This document shows positions 21,541 to 33,109 of a stretch of 64,000 bases of DNA, piece by piece; the first letter of the stretch is position 1, and every line of letters starts with the position of its first letter. The DNA lies in the NCBI GenBank assembly GCA_936432065.2, contig OW386285.2:105281869-105345868 (forward strand), read 5' to 3'. The DNA comes from Rutpela maculata (Eukaryota > Arthropoda > Insecta > Coleoptera > Cerambycidae). The position numbers and the translations under genes were made by a program. Under the pieces are notes generated by a model. That model did no database searches. It saw only the letters and a list, made by a program, of their open reading frames with translations, and was not told the origin of the DNA.

Positions 21541-23767
21541 AATTTATTAACAGAAGTGATGGAGTTTTAACCCTAGTAAAAAAGCATATAAATGTGCAGA
21601 TATCCAATTATTAAACTTGTTATTAGTAAGGTAACATTATCTATTATAACATTTGACATAAATAATATCTCCTACCAAATAACAGCTCTTTATAGACCAA
21701 ACCTAATAGCTTTTATTGATGAAATTGATACATATCTGGAGGGATCAAACAGCCATCAACATTTTAAAATAATTTTGGGTGATCTAAATAAAAATGACCA
21801 CAATGTAAGCAAATATTTATCCACACTTGCCAAATATGGCTAGAGCCCTACCTACAATCTCCAACGCATGTTACGACTAACTTGGCTACTTGTCTTGATC
21901 ACATATTCATAAAACAAAAACTTAAATTAAGAAGCTTGAAATGTGAGTCATTTATATTAAATTGCAACATCACTGATCATTTTCCTGTGATGCTAAACAT
22001 AAGTTCAGATGTTACAACAGAGAGTAATAGAGGAAAAGTGTTACATAATATAACAAAAATTAATAACAATAAACTCCTAGCCTTAATCGAAAATCAAAAG
22101 TGGACAGATGTCCTTAATATAAATGACCCTCAACAGGCAACGGACCTAGTCACCGATACATTCGAGAACTTAATAGAACAATCAAAATCGATCAAAACCA
22201 TGATTTTGCAAAAACATGTTAAAATAAAACCTTGGATTTCAAACGGTCTTATTACCTCAATTGAACAAAAAGACAAATTAAAGAAAATACTCAATAGCCT
22301 TGGATATTGAATATAAGGCTTATAGAAACAATCTAAATAAGCTACTAAAAAAAGCTAAAAATGAATATTACAAGGACCAAGTTCATCAACATCAAGACAA
22401 TATTAAAAAGATATATGAAATTATTTCAGAAGCCTCAAATGAAAACTCAAATAAAAGCAACACTGAACTACAATTTGTAGATGACGATAATCAACAGTTT
22501 ACAAATGACAAACTGATGGCCAATTATTGTAATGACTATTGCTGACATCAGACCTAAAATGCTTAATAACATTCAACCTATTGTCTAAACGTTGGTTGTG
22601 GCATTTTCTTAATTTTTCTCTATTCTTATTTTCTTATATAACAAATATATTCTTAAAGCTGTGTATTTAATATACACAGTCCACAAACATTATAATACGC
22701 TTTGAGAAAGGAAACAGATTCGTTTTCCGAAACGTCAGCAAAATACGTCATTTTTATATTTTTGTTCTTATTCATTATTTGTCAAAACCACCCTCTAACT
22801 GATCCTTTGACGTAAAAGTCACAGGCGTAGAGGTTATTTTCCAGTAAAATACTGGTTAATTGTATTATTTTGTAGATTTCAGACATTGTTTAGAAGAATA
22901 CATGTGGCAGAGCATCCCAATAAGAATAGAGAAAAACATTCAACCTGTTGACTTTACAAATAATATTCCTAATGTTCCAAATTCAATGTTTCTCAATCCA
23001 GTGGACAAAAATGACATTGTAAAACACATTCATTCTCTAAAAAATAGCAGTTCTCCTGGGGCTGATGGAGTTACTGCAAAAATCCTTAAACTGGTTCACT
23101 TACTTATAGTGACTCCCCTAGTTCACATAATCAACCTAATATTTAAAACTGGACAGGTACCGCATCAATTCAAAAATTCTATTATAATGCCAATACACAA
23201 AGCAGATGACAAGACAAAAATTCATAATTACAGACCGATAAGCTTAATAAATAACTTTGGCAAAATCTTTGAAAAATGTTTAAGAGAACGTTTAATTAAA
23301 TTCTTGAACAATAATAATATTTTAAATAAAAATCAGTTTGGATTTCAACAGGGGAGTAGTACAGGCGATGCAATGTATGAGGTTACAAGGGAAATTACAG
23401 ATAGTCTGGATATGAACAAGAAATGTATAGGAGTATTTCTAGACTTGGCAAAAGCGTTTGACACGGTCAACCATCATACGCTACTTGATATTTTAATGAG
23501 GAAATTACAGAAGTAGATGATATAAAATATTTAGGAATAAAGATTGACCAAAGCTTGAAATGGAATAATCACATCTGTTATTTAACGAACAAAGTAAGGA
23601 AATTAGTTTTTAAATTTTATCAATTAAGGGACATATTAAGTAGAGACATCTTATGTTACAGTCTATTTTCCCATTTAGTAACTACTAGAATTTTAGGTAC
23701 TACCTTCATTATTTTCACACATTTTATTATGCATTTGAGCTTATTGGTACCATCTCCCGCCAAATAG
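21541..23767 (+). pseudogene. Degenerate non-LTR ORF2 with an internal deletion and an insertion
   Basis: Fragments in order: endonuclease (21592-21843 with ILGDLNKN, and 21882-22310 with LDHIFIKQ and DHFPVML); a linker (22300-22545); unrelated sequence (about 22548-22870); RT fingers and palm (22877-23500 with YRPISLINNFGK, QFGFQQGSS and LDLAKAFDTVN); then directly the post-RT region (DDIKYLGIKIDQSLKWNNH, 23515-23640). The join near 23500 deletes the GVPQG and catalytic YADD motifs. Several frameshifts are present. It belongs to the same family as the copies at 30.6-34.5 kb and 56.8 kb. Confidence 0.8.
22548..22870. other. Insertion in the degenerate non-LTR copy
   Basis: About 320 bp of non-RT sequence splits the linker region. 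ACATTCAACCT occurs on both sides (22569 and 22937), suggesting a local duplication. It contains GGAAACAGATTCGTTTTCC, a palindromic segment. I cannot assign it to a known element. Confidence 0.45.
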
Positions 23768-23843
23768 ATATTAATAGAGTATAGCTGGTTGCATAATAGC
23801 GCTACCTGACGTTTCACGTCGGCCATTAAATGCGCTTTGATAC

Positions 23844-24281
23844 AGAATAGAATAGAATAGAAAAATATTTATTGTAAGCACATTGTAAATACAGTGTACA
23901 ACACAAAAGGTGACGTTCGTATAAACATTCTTCCACGCCACCCAAGACTCTTAACTACGAACAACAATATCATATATAATAAAATACTAATTACCTTATG
24001 AAGGATAATAAATAAAATTAAAATAGTATATCATATTACTAAAATAGTATATCATAAAAAAATAGTATATCACCTTTATAAAAGTAACAATACTAAAGAC
24101 ATCTTATATCATAACATATCATATTATAATACATTTTGTAAACTAAGTAAATATTGTTTATATCTTTGTTTAAACGACTGTACAGACCTGCTACTTTGTA
24201 TCATATTATAATATTCTGTATTATTTAATAAATTTACTGAAAGATAGGCAAAACAACTATGAAATTTTGATGTTTTAGGAA
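23844..24281 (-). mobile_element. 5'-truncated non-LTR element, ORF2 C-terminus and 3' UTR, (TTCTA)n tail
   Basis: On the minus strand the upstream part encodes the typical ORF2 tail (CFAYLSVNLLNN and SFKQRYKQYLLS). A 3' UTR follows, then AATAAATATTTTTC and a TTCTA pentamer tail (23844-23862). It is flanked not by direct but by inverted 13-bp repeats: TGCGCTTTGATAC at 23831-23843 and GTATCAAAGCGCA at 24282-24294. Confidence 0.75.
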
Positions 24282-24602
24282 GTATCAAAGCGCAGGGTGA
24301 GTGTATTCAGTTATTCATTAAGAGAGTGCATTGCAAAAACGCCCTTTCGAAGCTTCTACAATGGCTAGTATTGTTAATTAAACCTTTTTTTGATTTATGA
24401 GGGGAAGGTCCTTCGGAGTATATTATGATAATATTTGTGGATATAAACGAAGTTAGAAAAATCTATTCTAGTTGTGGGATATACCGTAAAGTGGAAATTC
24501 TAAACGTACCATCGGAAGTGAGAAAAACTTGATTTTTGATAGGGGGACATTTTTATCTTGGTCATGGCGTGCTAGAAGATTGAGTCGTCGGAATACTAGT
24601 TT

Positions 24603-25340
24603 TAGCAATATTAGTTCAGTCAATAAAGGAGGTGTAGAGTGCGTGAGCAGGGACCTAAGCGATTCCTTTAGAAAGTTGTTCAGGGTTCTTAGGGAGTGAA
24701 CATACTGAAAGTCCTGACGTCTAGGAGGTGAGCAGTTTTCGAGTTACATACTCTGGAAAAGTAAAAATTTTTGAAAAACAGATTTTTACCTCATCATCAT
24801 CAGGAGGCTTTACATCGTCTTCATCGTCGTCCTTGTTGTAAACAGGCACGCCGTTGAGGCATTTCCCTTGGCGGTGGAGGCACTCTGCAGAACAGTTCAG
24901 CATTGCTTTCGAGCATCCACATTTGCCACTACCACAATCTTGGTGCAGCGGCAAAATATCGTTTTCGGTGCTGGTGAATCTTCTGTTGTAATTAACACCA
25001 GGGTGTCTCCTATATGTTTCCACCCCCACTCTTGGTGACAGGTGCGCCGGCAATGCTATTTAGCTGCGCTCTCAGTTGGTGGAAGGAGCTGACGTCAGGT
25101 TTAATATTTGCCACTGACCTCATGAACGACTGGGCTTTAATTTGGTATAAGAAAATTTTTCCCTGCGATGCACCAAAAGTGGGACTTTCTTTGTACCCCC
25201 TCCAGTCCGGCTCACCTCCTAGACGTCAGGACTTTCAGTATGTTCACTCCCTAAGCACCCTGAATAACTTTCTAAAGGAATCGTTTAGGTCCCTGCTCAC
25301 TCACTCTACACCACCCTTTGGACCATTCGTTGACTAGACT
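24603..25340. mobile_element. Foldback/TIR element with arms of about 115-130 bp
   Basis: The segment 24613-24729 reappears in inverted form at about 25210-25330 with few differences; both contain CTCACCTCCTAGACGTCAGG and TATGTTCACTCCCTAAG. The outer right end reads, reversed, TAGTCAACGAATGGTCCAAA. This resembles the end of the 47.3-kb foldback (GGCAACGAATG). The interior carries the Cys-rich frame at 24721-25053. No target duplication could be fixed. Confidence 0.7.
24721..25053 (-). CDS. Cys-rich C-terminal fragment inside a foldback element, function unknown
   Basis: An open frame of 110 codons. The core has closely spaced cysteines (CGSGKCGCSKAMLNCSAEC, then HRQGKCLNG), a pattern like the CxC C-terminal clusters of uncharacterised insect TE proteins, followed by an Asp-rich acidic stretch. 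The frame lies between the inverted arms and its end runs into one of them. No catalytic domain is visible, and the start is probably not natural. It may be the surviving terminal exon of an internally deleted transposon gene, or captured host sequence. Confidence 0.4.
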   Translation of the reverse strand: MPAHLSPRVGVETYRRHPGVNYNRRFTSTENDILPLHQDCGSGKCGCSKAMLNCSAECLHRQGKCLNGVPVYNKDDDEDDVKPPDDDEVKICFSKIFTFPEYVTRKLLTS

Positions 25341-26565
25341 ATATTGTAAGTTTTGCTCCATTTATGAAATACAGCTACGGATATGTCCGGATTAAGTCAA
25401 TTTTCTAAAGCACGTGGCGTCGTCTGAATGCAAGGCTTTGGAGTGCCATTTTGACGGCAAAGGACCTCTTTCAGCCCACATCACATCTCAGGTACGTCTC
25501 TGAAAACCCACTTAAGGTTGAAATAGATTTGTAATTTAGGTTATTTATTTTATTGCAGGGCTGTTTGTTTACTTGTTGGTTACTTGTTTGTTGGTTTGTC
25601 TACTCGTTTGGTTGTTGTCTGGTTGTTAAAGCTATTTGTTAAGTTACGAACATTGAGATCCGTTTGGTAGTTGTTGGTTATTTGGTGTTGCTACGTTACG
25701 ATTTTACTTGGAACTTCTACGATATGTTATACACTTTACGAGGGACTTCCAGTCTGACTCTGGATTCGACTTCTAGTCCGGAGTATGGTGCCCAGCTGAT
25801 GAATTATTAATTGTCATCTTGTGTTTGAATGATACTGGGGATCTCGCCACGTACCTCAGGCTCCACATAGATTGTCTTCCACCTCACATCGAGTCACGCT
25901 ACCCTGGTAGGACGGGAAAAGGTATCTAGACACTACCAAAGTTAAGTGGAATCACATTACCTATTCTAACGAGGGATCCGATACATGAATATTATGTCCA
26001 CCGTACCGTAAAAATAATTAGGGGTTGTTTGCCCGAGTCAAGAGAGCGGACAGGACCTTTCGTCATAACTAGTATATGATTTTCAGTAACATTTTCTTAT
26101 TTTGCACGTAACTAATTCAGTAATTTTGGTAAAGTGCTGCTCATAACGATTTTAGTAAATTTCAGTAAATATTTAACATATTTTGTGTAACGTTAACTTG
26201 CTAATTAAATAGCTTGGCCTTATTGTACCAATAAATCTCAATAGTTTTGAGCCATTTAGATGTTATCGTGCCTTGGGTCACATGTAGTTATTTTGTTGGC
26301 ACCCTCCCCATATATGACCTTTTGTATATTTATTAGTTTGTAAGATATGTTGTTTATATTGGGTTAAGCGTGTGGGTCCCATTTATTAGTACGTTTTTTT
26401 TTTGAGATAAATATAGTGATATATTGTATTATGTACCCTGCTCTTGATTAAATGTGTAATTAGAACGACGTTGTCTTTTATATCTGACCACCTGCACCAC
26501 CCCAAATTGTCGAAACCACCCCCAAGGACCTGACTAGTCGGCCATGTGAGACCTCTTCCTCACCG
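25341..26565. other. No gene recognised; GTT-rich stretch
   Basis: The region 25555-25700 is rich in GTTTG/GTTGG repeats on the + strand. The remainder has no ORF or element ends that I can support. It directly precedes a non-LTR copy, and 26470-26565 (CACCACCCCAAATTG...) may be that element's 5' region. Confidence 0.4.
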
Positions 26566-27393
26566 GTGTATTGCAGAGGGGGTACTGCACATAAAACCCA
26601 ATCAAACTGTAAACCGGTAGCTGCTGTAACTTATAAGAAAAGTTCAGTCCAGGTAAAACGCTTAGCTAATGAGGTAACTGAGGCCGACCTCTTGGAACAT
26701 CTACAGAACCACTTTGGCAATGAGACATTTTCCATTGAAAAGCTTAAGGTCCATTCTGGAGATTACGCAAGTTTTCGAGTGGAAGTACGAGAAGCTATTG
26801 CAAATCAATTATTGAATCCCGAACTCTGGCCTCGAGGTATCATTGTAAATAAGTTTACATTTTTTCGGAAAGACACAAAGCGGCACTATCGGCAAAGAAA
26901 CTTCGAGAGAAGAACTTATAGGGAGTCCAGACTAGTAAGGTCTGGACTCCCTATAAGTTCTTCTCTCGAAGTTTCTAAACACATAAAATCAAGTAAACTA
27001 ATAAAAAAAGATACAAATATACTTCATATTAACATACAGTGCCTGAGAAATAAGATTCTGGAACTTGAAACTTTCCTTAAATATGAAAATACAACTTATA
27101 ATTATATATGTATTACAGAACATTGGTTAACTTGTGAGGAGATTGAACATACACATATAGATAGTTATAATTTAATATCTAGTTTTAGTCGCAATGTAAT
27201 CACACATGGAGGGACAGCTATCTTTGCTAGAAATAATCTCAATATTAATAATGTGCCTAAATCAAACCATTTTTTAAATACCTTATCAATTGAACTACAT
27301 TGTGAAATAGTAGCCATGGAAGTGCATGACCCCAACCTGAGTGTCATAACTATTTATAGATCACCCTTGAGATCTTCTATAATACTTTGCTAA
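26566..27393 (+). pseudogene. ORF1 C-terminal fragment joined to the start of the EN domain
   Basis: The first part (26566-26930) has the ORF1 C-terminal pattern DYASFRVEV...LLNPELWPRG seen in many insect non-LTR ORF1 proteins. A perfect 36-bp inverted repeat (26897-26975) follows and the frame passes straight through it. Then comes the start of the endonuclease (ILHINIQCLRNKILELETFL, CITEHWLT). The frame is lost near 27375, within SPLRSS, and continues in another frame. Confidence 0.7.
26897..26975. repeat. Perfect 36-bp inverted repeat, 7-nt loop
   Basis: Arms 26897-26932 and 26940-26975 are exact complements around the loop TAGTAAG. The repeat lies exactly at the ORF1/EN junction of the non-LTR copy and both arms are translated in one open frame. 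Perfect arms in an otherwise decayed element suggest a recent inverted duplication or a maintained structure. Confidence 0.95.
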
Positions 27394-29424
27394 AGGTCCT
27401 AGACTATGTGACTACTTACAGACACACTGGGGTAATTAATGGTGACTTTAATGTCTGTTTTAATAAACAAGACAATAAAACTATAAAATTAATTGACTTA
27501 ATGTCAACTTATGGATTAAAACCCACCATAACTGCAAACACCCGCCTAAACAACTGTATAGATAATATTTTTACTAATGCTCACATTGATGACTTTGAAA
27601 CCTCTAGTTACGATCCACATTTATCAGACCACCATGCTATAACAATAACCTTACACAATCACACTACCACTACACCTAAATGTATAAAAATAAGACCAAT
27701 AACTACGGCAGGACTGCAATTATTTAAAAACTTTATCACTAATATTAACTGGGACTTTATTTATGATAGGAAAGTCGGGGTAAACAATAAATTCGATAAA
27801 CTGATCAATATTCTGGTTACAGGAATGAACACAGCATTTGCTGAAAAAACAGTAGAGGCTACAGCTGATAATACACCTAAAGTTAACTGGTTTACTAATG
27901 AACTTAAGATAATGAGACAGAATCTTAATTTTATTATCGAAGCTGCAAAACATACTAATAGCAACGCGTGTAGAGATGTCCTTAGACGATATCGGATGCA
28001 ATACAAACTTGCAATTAAAAGAGCAAAGTGCAGGGCCTATGAAGCCTACATTTGTGAATCAGGAAATGTGCAAAAAGCAACTTGGAATGTGATTAATAGT
28101 CACAGGCTCACCGAAAATACTCACAATCACACAACGCTTTCACCTGATGAACTAAATAATTACTTTATTAATGTTGCAATGCAGGTAATAAAGTAAATGT
28201 ATTCTAACTCAGAATATATGGAACGCTCTGACATTGGAAAAACTCAATTTCAATTCGAGAATATCACCTACGATGAAATCTATGATATTATCTCCTCGCT
28301 CAAAAATACAAACAGTAAGGACATCTTTGGAATAAATACGACAATCATCAAAAACATTGCTGACTACTTAGTAGTACCACTAACTGATATGTTTAACATG
28401 TGCCTGCAAAGTAATGCATTTCCTGATATTCTAAAAATCTCAAAAGTTATACCTGTACACAAAAAAGGCTCCCTAAATGACCCAGCCAACTTTCGGCCAA
28501 TATCTATAATTCCGCTTATTGGAAAAATTTTTGAAAAAGCCCTAAAATCTAGGATTAATAGATACTTTGATATTAATAACTTATTTAATAAAGCACAGTT
28601 TGGTTTTCGTACGAACCACTCGACTACAATGGCTATAAATAAACTAACTGAAATAATATCAGCTAGTTATAATAAAGGCTAATTTGTTATAGCTCTATGA
28701 TGTGATTTAACTAAAGCCTTTGACTGTATATCTGTTGACATACTCGTAGAAAAGCTGCATTACTATGGGTTTCACAATAATTCACTACAACTTATAAACT
28801 CTTATCTCTCCAACAGGAAACAACAAGTAATTGTTAATGACATACATTCCAATGTTGATATCATCGAACATGGTGTTCCTCAGGGTTCTGTGTTGGGTCC
28901 TATCCTGTTTATAATATACGTCAACCATATAACATCAAGCATACCCAACAATGACCTTACACTATTCGCGGATGATACCACTGTAGTATCCAGAAATAAA
29001 CAGCTTTCCTTACTGCTTAAAAATATGGAGGATGCACAGTCGAAGGTGACAAACTGGTTTGCAACTAATAAACTCAGTCTCAACAGCAGTAAATCTGAGA
29101 CCATTATGTTTACACTGCGAGAGGCTAAGGAATGGAATAATCCTCAGTGAGTTCGCTTTTTGGGTGTACACTTAGATCCTAAACTTACATGGGAGGCACA
29201 TGAATCATGTAGCAAAAAGCCTGACAACTAATATCTTTGTCATAAGAAACTTGATAGGAATTGTAGCCAAGCCAGTACTTAAAACTGTCTACCATGCACT
29301 AATCCAAACTAAGATGAGTTACGCAATTTTAGCCTGGGGCCATGCACCTTCTGCCTCAAGATTATTAAGTCTTCAACGCAGAGCTGTACGTTTAATTGAT
29401 GGGCTAGGATATAGGGAAGACTAA
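27387..29424 (+). pseudogene. EN C-terminal half and RT of the degenerate non-LTR element
   Basis: EN continues (GDFNVCFN, SDHHAITI) to about 27660. A linker runs to a stop at 28194-28196. The RT follows in pieces: FRPISIIPLIGK and QFGFRTNHS (28197-28682), stops and a frameshift at 28680-28700 inside the LTKAFD motif, GVPQGSVLGP and FADD at about 28965-28980, and a stop at about 29148. The tail region is KTVYHALIQTKMSYAILAWG (to 29424). No single frame could make enzyme. Confidence 0.85.
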
Positions 29425-29799
29425 AAAGAGTTTCATTGAGTTAAAGATTCTGTCCTTTCCATGTTTATTTATACTTGAATGCCTTATGTACGTAAAAAAT
29501 AACAGCGAGCGGTATCTAATGCATAACGATGTACATAATTATGAAACTAGAAATAATTCCAGTATTTACTTAGATTATCATAGAGTATATAAATCAAACA
29601 GTTCCTATTTGACTAATTTGACATGTGTAAACAATTTATTGTATTAACACGAATAAAGAATTGAATTGAATTGAATTAAAACACTAAAATTTTTTTCAGG
29701 GCACGGGGTGTCTACCCTACCCTGCGTTCGAGGCTAAGCACCTTTTGGAGCCCCTTTTATAAGTGGGCCAAGGCCATGTAACACTTAATTATGATTTAT

Positions 29800-30510
29800 A
29801 AATCTCTAGCGGAATCTCTATTTAGATAGTGCCCTAAAACAATTTAATGTTATTCAAAATTATATTTTGGGAATAATCTTTAAAAGAGGTAAACTATACC
29901 CAACCAGGATGCTATACTCGAGTGATGTTTGTGATATTCGCACATTATATGCCCACTCCTTATGTGTATATACCTTTAAAAATGACCATTTCAAAAATTA
30001 CGTTACCAACCCGTAAGGTATCCAACAAACATATCATAGTTCTTTCTAGTCACAAAAGTATTAGCCAAAGATTTGTTAATAATCTTGTCCCAAAATGTTA
30101 CAACCTGTTACCCATTTCTATGAGATTGACAAAAAATTTAAAAAAATTTAAGAGTACAAGTAAAAAGTAGGTATATAATAGATCATTACAATGAATTCAT
30201 GTTAATTCTCAAATCGTAACCTTTACCCAATTCTCTTCAGTGCTTATTTCTTCCTTAAAGAAAACAAATAATTAAACCAACTTATATAATACTCAAGTGC
30301 AATATGTATAATTATTTCTTATTTTTGCTGTGTATTAGCTTATATACATAGGAAAATTTATTAGGTTAAGTTTAGTACATGTACAATACAAATGTTAACT
30401 CACTTAGGTACAAAGAAAAAATTGTAGGTAAATTAAAGTATACTTGCTAATCATTGTGCTTATGTAAACAAATGTATGGTTCATTAAATAAATAAATAAA
30501 ATAAATATAA
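29800..30510 (+). pseudogene. ORF2 C-terminal fragment of another non-LTR copy, (AATAA)n tail
   Basis: From about 29833 the sequence encodes LKQFNVIQNYILGIIFKRGK, then SSHKSISQRFVNNLVPKCYN, matching the post-RT region of its neighbours; it ends at 30170. A 3' UTR of about 310 bp leads to an AATAAATAAATAAAATAAAT tail near 30484-30507. It is a 5'-truncated insertion. Confidence 0.75.
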
Positions 30511-30559
30511 CTAGGGTGATCAGTATACCTTAACTAACTATATAACCTAAAACTAAAAA

Positions 30560-31735
30560 TTAGACTAGAGCTGGTTAATTATTTCATATAAGTAATTAGA
30601 TTTATAGAATATTTATAAAGTCATTGTATCTCTCAGTAATATAGGTTCTACATTTTTTATAGCAAATTATAGAATTTCGGTCCAAGATAAGTAAAAAATC
30701 TTTGGTTTATACCTTTATGGCTCATAGGAATTTGAAGATTTTTTTGTGTTTTGTTTCTAGTTTCATGTTGATGATTTACATAGTTCTTGATTTTTTTTTA
30801 TGAACATATAGACATGTCGCTAGAATATATAATGATCTTACATTAAATATATCTTCATTGTATAGTAAAGCTGTTGGATGACGCTTTTCTTTATTGTATA
30901 TTACCTTTAAAATAAAATTTTTTATAACATTTAATTGTCTCAATGCATTGTTGTACAAACCACCCCATACTTATATACCATACCTAATTAGGGACTCCAC
31001 CAATGTTCTATATACCATTATTAATAGATTTTTCGACATCATTCCCCATAACAAGTAAAATTTATGAATTAATTTTCTAATATTATTTTTTAACTTAAAT
31101 TTTGTAAAGTGCTTATCGATTATTTTACCTAAATATTTTATATTTGAAACTTCTTTAATACTATTATCAAAGTTTTTTATAGTAATGCTGGAAATACTAG
31201 GACAGTTTGCAGGTGTAATCGAAAATGCAATGTAGTTAGTTTTAGTTAGATTTAGTGTTAGTTTGTGATGATCCAACCAATTTTTTATTGTAAGCAAGCC
31301 TGATTTTACCTGTTCCTTTACTTCATCCCAGTTTTTACCCTAGAAGAGCAGTGCTGTGTCGTCTGCATACGAAACAATTGTGCCATTAGTATCAAGATTC
31401 GTTAGTGAGTTTATGTATGTAATGAATAGAAGGTCCGAGGACTGTTCCTTGAGGAACACCTATTTCGACATTAATTGAATCACTATATGAGTTACGAATT
31501 TTTACCATTTGTTTCCTATTAGTTAAATGTGATTTAAAGACGTTCAACATGACACCTCTGACCCCATAGTTATCAAGTATACTAAGGAGTTTGTCATGAG
31601 GCACGGTGTCAAATGCCTCTGCCAGGTCCAAGAACACAGCAGTGCTCTTTTCGCCGGCATTGAGATGTGTAGTTATTTGAAACACAAGTTCACACATTGC
31701 ATCACATGTACTATATCCACCAACCAACTACTATA
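30560..31735 (-). pseudogene. 5'-truncated, degenerate RT fragment of the same non-LTR family
   Basis: Read on the minus strand: STCDAMCELVFQ, LDLAEAFDTVPHDK and GVPQGTVLGP (31727-31430), a small indel, then SYADDTALL with the catalytic YADD at about 31350-31361 followed by a TAG stop, then WLDHHKLTLNLTKTNYIAF, YLGKIIDKHF and the tail (31297-30776). The family resembles the copies at 34.3 kb and 29.8 kb. It lacks the EN domain and N-terminal RT. Confidence 0.8.
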
Positions 31736-32543
31736 TTCAAACTTTAATGTTGAATACTGTCTGTAAAAGAAAAAATAAGAAAAAATCCTTTACACACTGT
31801 GTTTTGTATTAAGCAAATATTCTAAAAATGTCAAAATTATATTTTGTGCGAGAGGCCTATTGTTGTGCAACCATAAAAAATGCTGTTTCAGTTTATACGT
31901 TGATGGTACTTTTATGGTAATATGCAGACTAATATTAAAGTACTGTATGTAATGTACCCAAAGGGCCAGCGAAGGTAATTCGGATATTAAATGATTATGC
32001 ATGCGCATTGTGTAATATGAAAAGTCTCTCAAGGGCGTCACCGAGCAGCATCTGCCATTTGCTTTTTCGTTGTATGCCTGGCCTGTGCGTTAAAATTTGT
32101 GTAAGATAACTTTGTGGCTTGGACAGTTTATTAAGTATTTTATGTACCTATTTTGTGTAACAAACTGTGTTGCAGAGCTGGGTCGGATCAGTTAAAATGG
32201 TATTCGAATACTTTTTTGGATACTTTTCTTTCGTTTGTGAAAAAAATATCTTGTGAAATTCAGTCTTTAAAGCTGTCCAAGAAGCTGTCTGTTTTTTTAA
32301 ATAAATATATGTAGTAACCATTCCAAGGAAATGAATATTTTCCTAAAAACCCATTTGGGTATTTTATTTGTTTTTTTGTAACAAGCCCATAATAACAAGT
32401 TAATTTTAAGTACAAAAAAAGATCTAGAAAATATAATAAATTTATTCCACATTTTAACAAAAACTAAAAAACATGACATAACGGGTCATTCTTTATAAAA
32501 AGTTTTGCTTATACTGAAAAGTACTTAACTACTTAATTATAGT
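31736..32543. other. No gene recognised; possible hAT end at 32174
   Basis: The sequence CAGAGCTGGGTCGG at 32174 looks like a hAT terminal repeat, but I could not find its partner or an 8-bp duplication. An 83-codon minus frame at 31790-32041 has no motif and is probably chance. The rest is AT-rich. Confidence 0.35.
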
Positions 32544-33109
32544 TGGAATGTCGATATAACGCACAGGGTGGTTAAAAAATAAGAAAACTTGAAATTGTTG
32601 CGAGGGTAAAATACCAGTAATTAAAATTCAAGTACAAATTTAAAGTCTTATAAGAAAAACTGTTCCTAATGTCGATGGAAGTTCAGAATATACCATACCA
32701 TATAGTAAACTATATTATAAAACATTATAAAAATTTACATTTAAAATACAAAATAATATATAAAATGTTAAACTTATATTAATATTGTACCAAGATGAAG
32801 TAAATCATCTATATGTACAATTAAAATGAGACTTTAATTTAGTCTACATAATTTTAAAAATCAAAATATAAATACAATAGTACCTATCAATAAAATAAAC
32901 TACTTATCACAAATTAAATTATTTCATCAAGAGAATGAAGGCATTATAGTTTTCTATTACATATTCTTTGCATGCATTATTAAATTTTTTATGAATCTTT
33001 ATTTTTTTTATATTTAGTGGAAGTAAGTTGTAAAATTTTGGAGCCAAATAATTAATAAATCTCAAATTTATGTTTTTGTAGCTATTTGGGATCTATATGT
33101 GTAGGTTAT

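Larger units (their letters stand above)
26566..29682 (+). mobile_element. Degenerate CR1/Jockey-type non-LTR element with (GAATT)n tail
   Basis: It contains an ORF1 fragment, an inverted-repeat junction, the EN domain, RT and a 3' UTR that ends AATAAAGAATTGAATTGAATTG (tail at 29655-29678). Several frameshifts and stops make it inactive. The 5' border is not certain and no target duplication was found. Confidence 0.8.

Noticed and set aside
31790..32041. 83-codon minus-strand ORF
   Set aside because: No domain, AT-driven composition, no supporting splice sites or element ends.
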